From Pseudo-nitzschia pungens (Eukaryota > Bacillariophyta > Bacillariophyceae > Bacillariales > Bacillariaceae): DNA of 64,000 nucleotides. Positions 45,317 through 56,619 of the stretch are shown piece by piece (position 1 is the stretch's first letter; each line of letters begins with the position of its first letter). The stretch covers positions 4,278,001 to 4,342,000 of the forward strand of contig CM074763.1 in assembly GCA_037355855.1 (NCBI GenBank), read 5' to 3'. The notes under the pieces were generated by a model, which was not told where the DNA came from, searched no databases, and saw only the letters and a list, made by a program, of their open reading frames with translations. Both the position numbers and the translations under genes were made by a program.

Positions 45317-47436
45317 TAATAATAATAGACTTATTTAAGTAGGAAAATCCACCGAAGGTGGTTAAAAGCTACTCAGTCTGTAACCAGACTTTATCGTCGC
45401 CTCAATCGAAGAGAGGTTAGGCCCCAAGTTGTAGAACGACGCGCCGCCTCAACCATGGGGAATAGGCCCCAGGTTGTAAGGACGGCTATTTTGCAAACGA
45501 ACCTTGGTAAGAAACAGGAAAAAAACGAACCAGTCCAGAGCACAACAGACACTGCTGTTGCAAAGCGTACAGGAAACGGGGTAACAAGAACGTGAAAGGG
45601 AAAGACACAAGCAAAACTGTCCCTCCAATGCTGGTGTGCAGCATCCGTAATGCTAGTGGTCAGCTGACACAAGCAAAACCCTGACTAGATACATGGTATC
45701 TGTAATGCTAGTGGTCAGCGTACAAAAGCAAAACTCCTTTCTGAATGCTGGATTGCAGCATCACCAGTAATGCGAGTAGTCATCCCCAAACACATTCCCG
45801 TAACCACTGTATGGTACATATAGTACGGAGCCTACTACCAAATTCGTAACAGCTGTCCTTCTGTTCGAACTTCGTAGTAGGAGACACGTAGAGGAAACAC
45901 GTAGAGGCGGTGGAGCCTACTACCAAATTCAAATTCGTAACAGCTGGCCTTCTGTTCGAACTTGAACTTGCTCTCCTGTAGTAGCTTGGAAACAGGGCCT
46001 TTAAGTGAAAACACTTATGGACCATCAGGGCTGTAGGCTTAAAAACAGGTCTCTGCTGTACTGTGAACTGGAGGGGTATATGTTGGTGGTGGTGCGTTAA
46101 GTAACATGTACTTAGCAGCTTTGGGGCTTGGGTCATAAAAACAGTAGGTCCATAATCAAAAACAATTATGGACTATCAGGGCAGTAGACTTGAAAACAGA
46201 TGACAGTTGAAGTGTGCATCTGAGAGGGTTATGTAGGTAGGAGAGCCTTAAGCAAGCTGTACTTAGCGGCTTTGGGGCTTGGGTCAGGAAATAGTAGGAC
46301 CTTAAGTGAGAACACTTATGGTCCAGCAGGGCAGTAGACTTGAAAACAGATGACAGTTGAAGTGTGCATCTGAGAGGTATATGTAGGTAGGAGAGCCTTA
46401 AGCAAGCTGTACTTAGCGGCTTTGGGGCTTGGGTAAGGAAACAGTAGGACCATAAGCGAAAACACTTATGGTCCATCAGGGCAGTAGACTTGAAAACAGA
46501 TGACAGTTGAAGAATGCATCTGAGAGGTATATGTAGGTAGGGGAGCCTTAAGCAAACTGTACTTAGTGGCTTTAGGGCTTGGGTCAGGAAACAGTAGGAC
46601 CATAAGCGAAAACACTTAGGGTCCATCAGGGCAGTAGACTTGGAAACAGATGACATTTATACAGTACACCTGAGAGGGTTATGTAGGTGGTGGAGCCTTA
46701 AGCAAACTGTACTTAGCGGCTTTGGGGCTTGGGTCAAGAAACAGTAGGACCATAAGTGAAAACACTTAGGGTCCAGCAGGGCAGTAGACTTGGAAACAGA
46801 TGACATTTATACTGTACACCTGAGAGGTATATGTAGATGGTAGAGCCTTAAGTGAACTGTACTTAGCGGCTTTTGGGCTTGGGTCAGAAAACATTAGGAC
46901 CATAAGCGAAAACACTTATGTACCAGCAGGGCATTAGACTTGGAAACAGATGACATCTGGAATTTCGTGTAGAAATATTCCTACAGTGGAAGAACTTTAA
47001 GTGAGAATCACTTAAGCAGCTTGGAAACAGTGTAGAACATTAAGTATAGCAAGATATACGTAAGGGCCTTGGTTGGAGCTTGGGAACAGATCGAAGCAGT
47101 ACCGTACATCGAAAAAGAGTGGTGAATTGCTGTAGAATCTGTACTGGAAGTGCTGTAGAAAATTATGTGTCGATCTTGGTTTTGGTGCTGCTGCTGTTGC
47201 TGATCCCTCGGTTGAGCAGTGAATTGGCAACAAACTCAACGAAAGGAAGCATCCAGCAACTGAACCGATAGCAGAAACGAAGAGCGCAGGTCTTGGTTAA
47301 TACATGTAGGTCCTGGGGTTGTGATTGGGGGTGTATAAGGGAGCGAGATATCGCATGGTAAAGTTGTGTAGAAATCTACGTATTTTTAGTACTGGAACAT
47401 CGGAACGTCGGACAAAATGCGCGTCGCGCAAATTGT
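45317..47436 (-). mobile_element. Non-autonomous LINE-like element C (2.1 kb) inside ORF2
   Basis: Flanked by ATCTCAGGAGAGTGTCAA at 45299-45316 and 47437-47454, splitting the LINE ORF2 between endonuclease and reverse transcriptase. Same layout as element B: a 5' end at 47436 with GCGCGACGCGC, 150-bp tandem units (about 46100-46930), then 3' hairpins and an (ATT)n tail at 45317. Very similar to B, indicating recent spread of the family. Confidence 0.9.
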
Positions 47437-49642
47437 ATCTCAGGAGAGTGTCAAACTTGTTCAGCTGGGGATCCAGGGCAAAAGCCTTGTGGTGGGCAAA
47501 ACTCAAACAAGAAGGTTCACTTGCTGTGCGTTCCCTCTGGCGTTTCCAGGCAGCAGCATTGTCAGCTGGACACACTGAATAGTCAAAGGGGGGCAAACTC
47601 AGAATAGATTCAGGGACTTTGAGACAGGCAAGAAATTCAGAAAGGTATTTGTCAGTGGCAGGAGGAGGAATGTAGGTGCCATCAAGGACTTGGGGAGCAG
47701 CATGGGCAGTGCCTAGGTAGCCAAAATCTTGAATGAAGGAGGGAGTCATGGAAGGAGTGCCAAGACACTGCTGTTGACGCCGGACATTGGATTCAGCCAT
47801 AGCTGGAACCATAGTAGACTGAGATTCCAAGACCTGTTCAACACCATCATGGCCAACTGCAATAGCGCGCAAGACTGCTGACTTGTTGACACGTCCCCGA
47901 ATAGACCGAGCAGCGAGACCAAGCTCTCGTTGAAGACGTTCCCTGCGCATCCTGGCACGAATCTGAGAAGCATGCTGGTTGTGAGGCTTGCCTTCAGCAA
48001 GAAGTGCATCCACCAGGCCTTGATTGAAGGAGTCTCTCCATGATGGGGCCAATTTCTTCACTGCCCGGTATTGCTTGTAAGCTTGTTTCAGATGGAGGAG
48101 AGCACTGGAAAGGTCACTGTGTTCTCCTTTGTAGAGAGAAAGCTTGCAGGCCAACCTTTTCAAAACAGTATGACTGGTGGACACACCCTGTCTCAACTTA
48201 ACAACACGCCGCCAAAAGTCAATGGTATCACGATAGACTTGCAGCTTAGGTGACCATGGAACCAAACCAGCTCTAGTGTGGCAGAGGTTTTGTTCAACAG
48301 AGAGCCTGAGAGAGGTAGAGGTTTCATGGAGTACTTCATATGTGGTGATGAGATCAGTGCGCACAGAAATATCCCCAGACTGAAACTGAGCCAGTAGGTG
48401 CTCCAGCTTAGCTTGGAGAGAAAACACTCCAGCCTTGAGAAAGCTGTGCCTCACTCGCTTGAAATACCGTTGTCGCAGATGAGGATGGGAGGACTGGAGT
48501 TTGGACAGAGAGAATCTCACAGGAGGTGGCAAATGTTTGCCCATGATGCTGCCATTACAAACCTCAATCCAGAGCATGCGATGGTCAGATTCCATACCAT
48601 GGGCACCTCCAAAGGGACAATACCCAGCCCTGAGAACATCAACATTCTCAGAGACCCAAATGGCATCAATTGGTGTTCTGGTAGTGTTGCGGTTGTGAGT
48701 GGCAGGAGGAGAAGACGTACTATGAAGGGTAAGAATGGCATCTCTGAAACCAAGAGCCTTGAGCTCAAAAGACAAGCCATCAGTCCTGACATCAGCATTC
48801 TGGTCAATCCCAACAATGACTTGATCACCTGCACCCAGACAGACTTGAAGGGCAGCAGTTAAATCCCTGTGAAAGAGAATGCATGGATTGGGACTGAAAA
48901 GATTTTCAGCGGCTTGAAAGTATCGGTACTGTTGATTCCAGACTGAGCCAAGATCCCTATCATTTTCAACTGGGCAGTAGGCAGAAAACATGGTGACATT
49001 GTAACCATCCCTGCCCTGAAACTTGACAAAGGACCATCTGCCAAGACCAGATGGATCAGCTCCATGTGCAATCTTGTGGGAGCTGAACAGCTGGTCAATG
49101 GAAAAACCTGTGCCGCCAGGCTGAAGCCAAGAGCAGGCAGAAGCTTCATGCTTGTTGTTAGCAAGATAGGAAAAACTTGAGGGACTGACATTCTTCATGC
49201 GCCGATTGAAAAGATCACAGGGCAGGAGTTTGGATTCATTCAAACAATGTTCAGCAAAAAGAGCCACACTGGCATTGCTCTTGACAAATTGACGGGCGTT
49301 GTGCTTGGACATGGACATAAAGGCAGCTCTGCGCTGTGGTCCAATGTTTTGGAATGTGATGATGGTGGAGTTAGAGGATGGAGCTTGAGGGAAGGAATGA
49401 CCAAAAGTGTCAGAATCCTTAGCAGCAAGAGATTCTCCATGAAGAGTTAATTGGACAAAATGAGGGACAGGGGAAGAGTCGGAGGGGGAAAAGGGAGAAA
49501 CAGGAGAAGCATTGATGGGATTTGGATTGGAAGGCATCCCATCACACCTCATATCAGAAGAGCTAACCATGATCAGAAGGAAACCGAGTCTGTCGCACGG
49601 AAGGAAGAGTTGCCGGAGCTGATTTGGTGGAGACATTGGCAT
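47437..49642 (-). pseudogene. LINE ORF2, 5' part: APE-type endonuclease
   Basis: Encodes the target-nicking endonuclease that starts reverse transcription. The first possible start is 49642; later Met codons within ~30 residues are equally plausible. Endonuclease/exonuclease/phosphatase fold signatures are ITFQNIGPQ, LFAEHCLN, GIDQNADVR, RTPIDAIWVS and MESDHRMLW, the last giving the catalytic Ser-Asp-His. A linker follows, with basic helices up to FDTLLR, where element C interrupts the frame. Its 5' end overlaps the end of ORF1 (49563) by 80 nt in another frame, so reinitiation or frameshifting may link the two. Confidence 0.87.
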
Positions 49643-50294
49643 GGCTCAAATCACTGACACTAGCATCATGACTGGAAGAGAATGCAATTGCAGCAACTCC
49701 AAGCCTCAATGCAGAGGCTGCATCTTCCCCACCACCGGCAGCAGGAACTGCAGTTGAGGACTCAGGAGAGGCCACAGGGAGGTCACCTGCCATGGCATCA
49801 TGGGGAGGGTCAGGAACTTCAGGGGGAACAACAGGAGAGATACCAGGGGAGGCATCAGTCTTGGCCACATGGGTAGGATCACCGCCAGGAGGAACAGCAC
49901 CTGCAGGCGCTGAGGCCTGGACATCAGTGAGATTGGAAGTGCCGGTCGCTAAAGTATCCATGGATTGAGAATCATCAAAGCCTCCACCACCACTGTCAGC
50001 ACGGGCTTGGAGGTTAAAGTGCAAATCCAGATCAAAAGTGAGATCAGGAGCAAGGTCAACTGACAAGTCATCATCAACAAGTTCCCAATCTCGTGCATCC
50101 CCATCACCAAAAAATGGAAGAGAGTTATCCTGCATTGGATCTGCAGCAGGTGCAGTTTCCACAACACAATTGACAGCAGCATCCCAATGGTAAGCTTCCA
50201 TTTCAGTCAAGCACTCAGAAGAGAACCATTGTCTAACACAAGAACCATACTGAGCTTCCAGAAAAATAGGCAGGAAAGACAACATGGCCGTTGC
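49563..50294 (-). pseudogene. LINE ORF1, C-terminal part
   Basis: About 243 codons, acidic then Ala/Pro/Ser-rich, ending at 49563 inside the start of ORF2. It is separated from the preceding ORF1 part by the 79-bp tail fragment at 50295-50373; skipping that fragment joins the frames (…ITTKA then ATAMLSFLP). No recognised domain. Confidence 0.7.
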
Positions 50295-50373
50295 AGTCTG
50301 GTTACAGACTGAGTAATTTAGTTTCACCTTTGGTGATTAAAGTTATTTAAATACGTATATTATTATTATTATT
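50295..50373 (+). mobile_element. 79-bp 5'-truncated LINE tail in reverse orientation
   Basis: Matches the last ~79 bases of the LINE (AGTCTGGTTACAGACTGAGT through the ATT repeat), but on the plus strand inside minus-strand ORF1. The two hairpins are included. No clear target duplication was found, and its presence ends the upstream ORF1 part at a TAA in the tail. Confidence 0.85.
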
Positions 50374-52645
50374 CAGCCTTGGTAGTGATGTTGTACAAAG
50401 CAAGGATCTCGCCTCGGTATGAACTGGTATCAACAGAAAGAAAAAGAGGCCATGACCAATTGTCACGGGTTCTGATACCCAGAAGCACACTGCGCAGTGT
50501 CTTCAAACCCAGCCCTTGGCCCAAGTCAACTGGAAGATCAAGATCAACTACCCCCAGAACAGGAGCAGTTTCATGGCTCTCAATAAATTTGGCTTGGCGG
50601 TGCTTAGCCTGGCGAACAGTCTTGAGCTTGGAGGGGGGAAGAGGTCTGTCAGAAGGATTGGTAGCTGTCTCAATAAACTTGTAGAATTTACCATCAGGTA
50701 AAGAGGCAATGTCTGAAGGTTTGCAACGGTTGAACTGGGCTTTGAGGAGCTTAACAGTTTGGGCGCGCTTTGTTGCATCACATAAAACATGAGCAGCCAG
50801 AACCGGATTGGGATCAGGAGTTCTGGAGTTGTCAAGGCTGATATTCTTCCTGATAACAGCAATAGGACATGCCTGAAACCTGGGATGAGTCTGAAGCAAT
50901 TCGTTGTAGTGGTCAAGATCAAAACTCTGCATGTAAGATCCAAGGAGAAAGCCACAGGTGACAATAACTGGGGCCTGTATGTGGTCATATTTCAGGTCCA
51001 TATCACGGTCTCTGAGCCTCTGGAGCAATTGTGCTGAAAAGAGTTTCTCCAGGGAAGCACTGTGTCCCACAAAGAATCGTAGATGAGGAGCAGTTCTACT
51101 GCGAAGCCAGAGCTGAGCAACATACAATTCCAAGGTCTTCCTGTCAGGAAGTGTCGTCCAAAACTTGGTAACAGGCTTGGCCTTGGGGTTGAGCCTGGCT
51201 CTGGAGGGAAAAACATACAACACCAGGCGCTTGTCAACAGTCCATAGAAGATCCAAAGCTTCCTTGAGAGACTTGAGCAGCTCATCATATAGTTCCCCAG
51301 GGCGTTGTGACATCAACCTTGGTAGGGACAGAGTGACATAAGAACTATGAGAACACTTGGTGCCAGCAGTGACATCCACTGGAGCTCTAGAATCACTGGA
51401 GCAAACCCCTCGGCGTTGGAGGAAATGCCCAGCAGAGGAGGACAAGACAGTAGCATCACCACCACCAGGAAGAAAGGACACTGATTTGGAAGTGGAAGAT
51501 TTGGAAGTGGAAGCATCATCAGCCACTGGTGGCGCAGGTGTAGGAGGGCGCTTCTTGAAATGCCAATGAGAACCAAGCACCTGATTGGCTGCCCACCATA
51601 CTTTGCCTTCAGTACTAGGCAAAAGGTTGCCTTCACAATACAGGTCATCAAAACACTCAGGAGACATCTTGACCAAACCAATAAGACATTGCTTCAGAGC
51701 CTGGCCAGGTGGTTGCTTGGTCCAGGCTGGGGCAGAGTCTTGAAAGCAAGCAGAGGCAATAGAAGCCAAGGAAGCTACAGAGGCATTGCGCCAGTCTGGA
51801 GTGTCCGGAAAAACCTGAGCATAAACAGGAGGGATGGCAGTCCGGCAAATATCATGGATGGATTTTTTGTCTTTACCCTCCTTCTTGCTGAAAAAGTGTG
51901 TGGGGCTTGGACACCCAGCCCATAACCGGGTACCAGTTGGAGATTTTCGAAAGGCATGAATTGCAGATGGTATAGGAGACTTGCCAGAACAGGGACCCTT
52001 ACCATAAAAACACCAGAAGAAGGAAGCGGAATGAGCCCTGTTGGCAGCAGCCAGAGCCTCCTGGCGTTGGGATTGGCGTGCTTGCTGCTGAGAGGGATCA
52101 GCTTTCTGGGCAGAGGAAAAGGCAAGAGTAGATTGCTTGAGGATGGATGAAGCAGGGACCTTGCCTGAGGTCCCAGAGCCCTTTGGTGTGTGTCTGGACT
52201 TCTGTTGGCCTGGCAGCTGGGAGCCTGCCTGGTTGGATCCTGGCTGCTGAGAGCCTGGGGGCCGGGGTCCTGACTGCTGGGATCCCTGCGGCTGGGAGCC
52301 CTGCTGCTGGGAGCCTGAGGACTGGGAGCTTATCAGCTTGGGGTCTGACATCAAAGCACCTGACGACTGAGAGCCTGACAGAGTACCTGACTGCGGAGGA
52401 CCTGACTCCTGGGAGCCTAGCTGAGAAGCTGTTGACAGAGAAGAAGTTTGCAAGGAATCCCCTGGTGCAGAGTCCCCTGGTGCAGATTCCCCTGGTGCAG
52501 ATTCAGTGCCAAGCATCTCAACATCAGAGAGCACACCTGCAGAAGAAGAAGTCTTCAAGGAATCCCCTGGAGCAGGTTCAGTGCCAAGCATATCAACATC
52601 AGAAAGCACACCTGCAGATGAGGACACAGAAGAAGATGAAGACAT
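50374..52645 (-). pseudogene. LINE ORF1, central part
   Basis: About 757 codons. It begins with Ser/Gly/Gln/Pro-rich low complexity containing a duplicated AGVLSDV-ML-GTE segment and GSQQ-type repeats. A folded region follows (about residue 210 on: SASFFWCFYGKGPC, LYCEGNLLPS, LRFFVGHSASLEKLF, VIVTCGFLLGSYMQSFDLDHYNELL). I do not recognise the domain; by position it is the RNA-binding ORF1 protein of the LINE. The apparent ATG at 52645 is made at the junction with the tail of LINE copy 2; the original start is at 56607. Confidence 0.7.
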
Positions 52646-55600
52646 AATAATAATAATGTACGTATTTAAATAACTTTAATCACCAAAGGTGAAACTAAAT
52701 TACTCAGTCCGTAACCAGACTTTAACGTCGCCTCCATCATAGAGTCAGGACCCCAAGTGGTAGAACGACAAATTTTCAAACAAACCTTGAACATCAAGCA
52801 GGGAAATAGACAAACAAGTCCCACAAAATAGGGACTTGAGAGAAAGTGAAATGGGAATGAAGATAGTGGGATAAGATCCAGTATCAAAAGGGATGGGACA
52901 GGATAAGAAGCAGGATCAGAAGACAAAACCAAGGTACAAAGTGTAATCAACCCTGAGGTCCAGTAAGCCAGGCTCTGAGGAGAGCAGCCTCTTGTTGGTA
53001 TGGCTGCACAGGTTGGACAGGTGCTGCATACTGCTTCCTTGCAAGGTGGATGGTTGCAAGCCACTGCCGCTTGGCAGTCAGGGTGTAACCTTGTAGGACG
53101 TGGAAAGGGGTTTGTAACAGGGAGTGTGACTGGGGAAGTGCACCAGCTGCACCAATTGCCAATTCTGAGGTGATGGAAGCATCAAGAGATTGGTGTTGTT
53201 CAGCATCCAGGGTACCCCCAGGACCATGGAGTCGTTCATTTCTGTAGGTCCAAAGATCCCAGGAGGTAAGAAAGAACTGATGGATGATAGCTGTAGCCCA
53301 ACGTTTGGGAGAGCGCTTGCTTCCAATGTGGGAGTAGTAGTCAGCCTGAATTTGGTACCAGCGAGGAGACCACCTACCAAGAAGCCAGTTGTGCCAGCCA
53401 ATTGTCCTCTGTGCTCTGACAGCAGAAGCAATTGCAAGTGAGTAAGATGATGGATAAATCCTCTGGCCCTTCCGAACTCTGGTGAGAAGATCCACAATGG
53501 CAGCAACCAATGATGGATCAGTCTGCTCAACTTCAAGCCTTTTCTGTAGGGGTCCCTTGAAAGCAGACACACTGTGCTGTACCGCCCCAGTGTCCTTGCA
53601 GGAGAGCACATGAGAAACCTTCTCGTTGTCTGCATCACACAAGGGACACCTGGAGTGATCCTGATACTGGTAGTGGAGGAGTTGGTTGCCAACACCAATG
53701 CATCCAGAAGCAAACTTGACAAACCACCTTTGCATGCCAGGAGGTAAACGCTTGAAGGCAGACAGATGGGCACACCAATGGATGGAACTCAAAACAGGTT
53801 GTGGAATGGGGATGTCATGGTGGGTCTGCCAATATTTAAGAAGAGGAGGACCAGAAATGGCAACATGCAAAGCATTTTGATCAAACCTTGAGCACTTGCG
53901 GTCCATTGAGAGAAAAAGCCCAGGGCTCAAACACAAGTCTGGGAGAGTGATGGGCAGAAGCTCTATGGACAGAGAGAAATGCCTTTGCCATGCTGTCAAC
54001 CTGATGATTGCGAAGGGCCCACCAATCAAGAAAGATTCCAGCTTGATGGCCCTGAACCCACTGAAAGTGCACAGAGATTGGCAGGGCAGAAATCATGTTT
54101 CTGATGACATAAACATAATCAAAAGACTTCTGGGAAATAACCAATGGCCATGATCCCTCAGCCTGTTTGAGAGCTGTGTCACCATCCAGAGCAATAATGA
54201 TAGAGCCAGAAGCAATATCAAAAAGACTCACCAGAGCAGTGCAACAGGTGAGAACTCCAATGATACCTGCCAGTTCACTCCTGTAGGATGACTGATCCTC
54301 AGGGGACCCACTGACAAAGTTACAGCCAGTGAGGAACAATGAAGCATTCTTGGTGGAGGTATTGGGTGACAAAATGAAAGCAGAAGTTCCTCTGAGAAGG
54401 TCAGGATCAAATGAACCATCGCAGACAGCACTGGCAGTACCACTCTGGATGGCATCAACAATGTGCTGACAGCCAGCCTGTGGTAGAGAATATTTGTGGA
54501 GAAGTACCCTTGGAGACTCACAGAGTGCATCAAAGGCATCTGCCGGGGAGTCTGGAAGAGAATCAAATGGATTGTACTCCAGAGGATCCATGGCAGGAGG
54601 TTCAGAAACAAAGGCTGAAGACCCGACAACGCGGACAACTTGGCCACAAATAACAGGGCAGACAAGCACATCAGCGCAGGCTGGTTTGTCAGAAAGGATT
54701 TCAGAAGTGACCCTGTATCTGCCCCTGCCCTGGGAGGTGCTCACAATCCAGCCAGTAGAAGTTTTGAAGAATATTCTGTTGGTGGATGGAGACAAAAACC
54801 AAGGCCAGAGAGAAGCTGTCTGGGGAGAGAGCCAATGCCCAAGATGAAAAGAAGGAGCAAGTGCCCTGGCGGCAGGGGGTGGACAGGGGGGAAGAAAACA
54901 GGTCTGAAGTGCCTTAGTCCATAAGCGCTTTGCTGCTGGAGGCCAAGATGGAGGACATCTCGGCCAGTCAAGATGATCCCTCAAGTGATTGGAGGAGGTC
55001 AGCTGGAAAGCCATGGGAGAGAGTCGTTTTCCATCTGGAGTGCAAATGTCAGCAAGGGAAATAGCCTTGAGGGACATGCGCATGTGATTCAAGAGGGACA
55101 AGTCAGCACCTCTGAAGCCAGAGTTGACAAAGGCTTGCATGAGATAACAGTCATTGGAACGTAACAGAGGAAGATCTGGGAAGTCTTCAAACAAGCTCAC
55201 GGGGTGAACAGAGAAAAACTTCCACACATGTTTGTACCAGCAAGGAGTGACGTAGGAAGCAAAAGGATGATATGGGGTGACACCAAGATGGAGAGGAATG
55301 CCAAGTTCGAGCCGTAGGGACTCAGCAGTTAGCCTGAGAATCCGACCTGTTTGGGAGGACCTGACAGATTCCTGAAAGAGGGTGGCAATATGACTAAACT
55401 CTTGGAGGAGGTAGGGATGGATGAATCCAAAGCCTTGATAGAGGGAAGGACCATAGAACACATGTCTGGGAAATGTCCGTGACATCCCTGCTTTATTCAG
55501 CACAGGAACAAGAGCTGGGTGAATGATCTTTGTCCAAGTGGCCTCATCAAGTTGCGTGACAGGCATGGGGTATTCAACAGACTTCATGAAAGAATACTTG

Positions 55601-56434
55601 AATGTGTAGAGGGATGCCCTCTTCTCACACTTGGAAGCCTTGAGCTGAGAGCCAAAAGACTGAGACTGGGACTGCATGTGAGCAATCTGTGCTTCCTCAT
55701 TGCCATCCATGGAGATAAAAACCCCAAGGGTCTTGTCAGCATGGTCAACTTCAAAGCGATCCAGGGTAGCTCGATTGCCATTTTTGTCGGCAACTGAGAA
55801 GTCACCGGGCATGTCAGCAATGGAACGATAATCCCAACCGGATCCATTCCATTTGAAATCAATCAAATAACAGAAGGATTTGGCAGGTTCAATAGCACCA
55901 CCAGTGGCAATAATCCCACCAGCCCACCGGTCAAGAGCTTCCTGAAAGTCAACAGCTAAGTCCTCACCAGATGTTGAGGAAGCAGAGCCAGCACAAAACA
56001 AATCTGTGTCATCCACAAAGGCAAAACCCACAAGAGAAACCAGTTGCAGTGACAAAGAAGTGATAAGATGGACACCATGCCCAGCCTGTTGCATCATTCG
56101 GAAGACAATTGTTGACACCAAAGCCCAAAGAGTTGGACCAATACCATTGCCTTGGCCACAACCACTGAGAGGAACAGGTTCATCACCATACACAGGACCT
56201 GACCGACCAAAGCCAGTTTTGATGTGGTGCTTAGCATGTTGCAGAGTAGACAGAAGAACGTCACACACATGTGCAGGAACACCAAAGCTCTGGAGAGTGA
56301 GACCTGCAATGGGATGAGAGATTCTGTCATAACAGCCCTTGGCATCATTCATAGCAACAGCACCAGATCTGCGCTTCTGCCTCAACACATCACAGATGAG
56401 CTTCTTGTTCAGGCAGGTGTTGATGGCCTTGAGT
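52646..56434 (-). mobile_element. LINE copy 2, 5'-truncated (3.8 kb)
   Basis: Nearly identical to 41291-45080 of the first LINE, including the 3' UTR and ATT tail. It starts abruptly at 56434 within the segment preceding reverse transcriptase motif A (AINTCLNKKL), a usual outcome of incomplete target-primed reverse transcription. It lies in the same orientation inside ORF1 of the first LINE. No clean target duplication was seen. Confidence 0.88.
52947..56434 (-). pseudogene. Reverse transcriptase/RNase H fragment of LINE copy 2
   Basis: Carries motif A, B and C residues identical to the first copy (NDAKGCYDRI, SGCGQGNGIGP, FVDDTDLF) and the RNase H domain. It is 5'-truncated, and a 1-nt insertion near 53900 (GCGGTCC where the first copy has GCTTCC) shifts the frame after the RNase H domain. 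The zinc-finger-like C-terminus continues in the new frame to 52947. The long frame running upstream of 56434 is a chance fusion with repeat DNA. Confidence 0.85.
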
Positions 56435-56607
56435 AGTAAGAGCAGAGGTGACACTAGAATGTCTTGGAGGGGTCTTTTGCACAAATGGGCGCTTGTTAGA
56501 CCGAGTCCCAGAGGCAGACCTAGCAGAAGAAGGAGGTGTGGAAGATCTTTTCTTCCGGGAAGCTGTTTGGGAGGCGGGCCGCCCCTTAGTGGGAGGGGGA
56601 GACATTG
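56435..56607 (-). pseudogene. LINE ORF1, N-terminal part
   Basis: Begins at the ATG at 56607 (MSPPPTKGRPASQTAS), with a basic Ser/Pro/Lys-rich start that suits an RNA-binding ORF1 protein. It runs 58 codons to the insertion of LINE copy 2, after which ORF1 resumes at 52645. Confidence 0.6.
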
Positions 56608-56619
56608 TACCAGAAGTGG

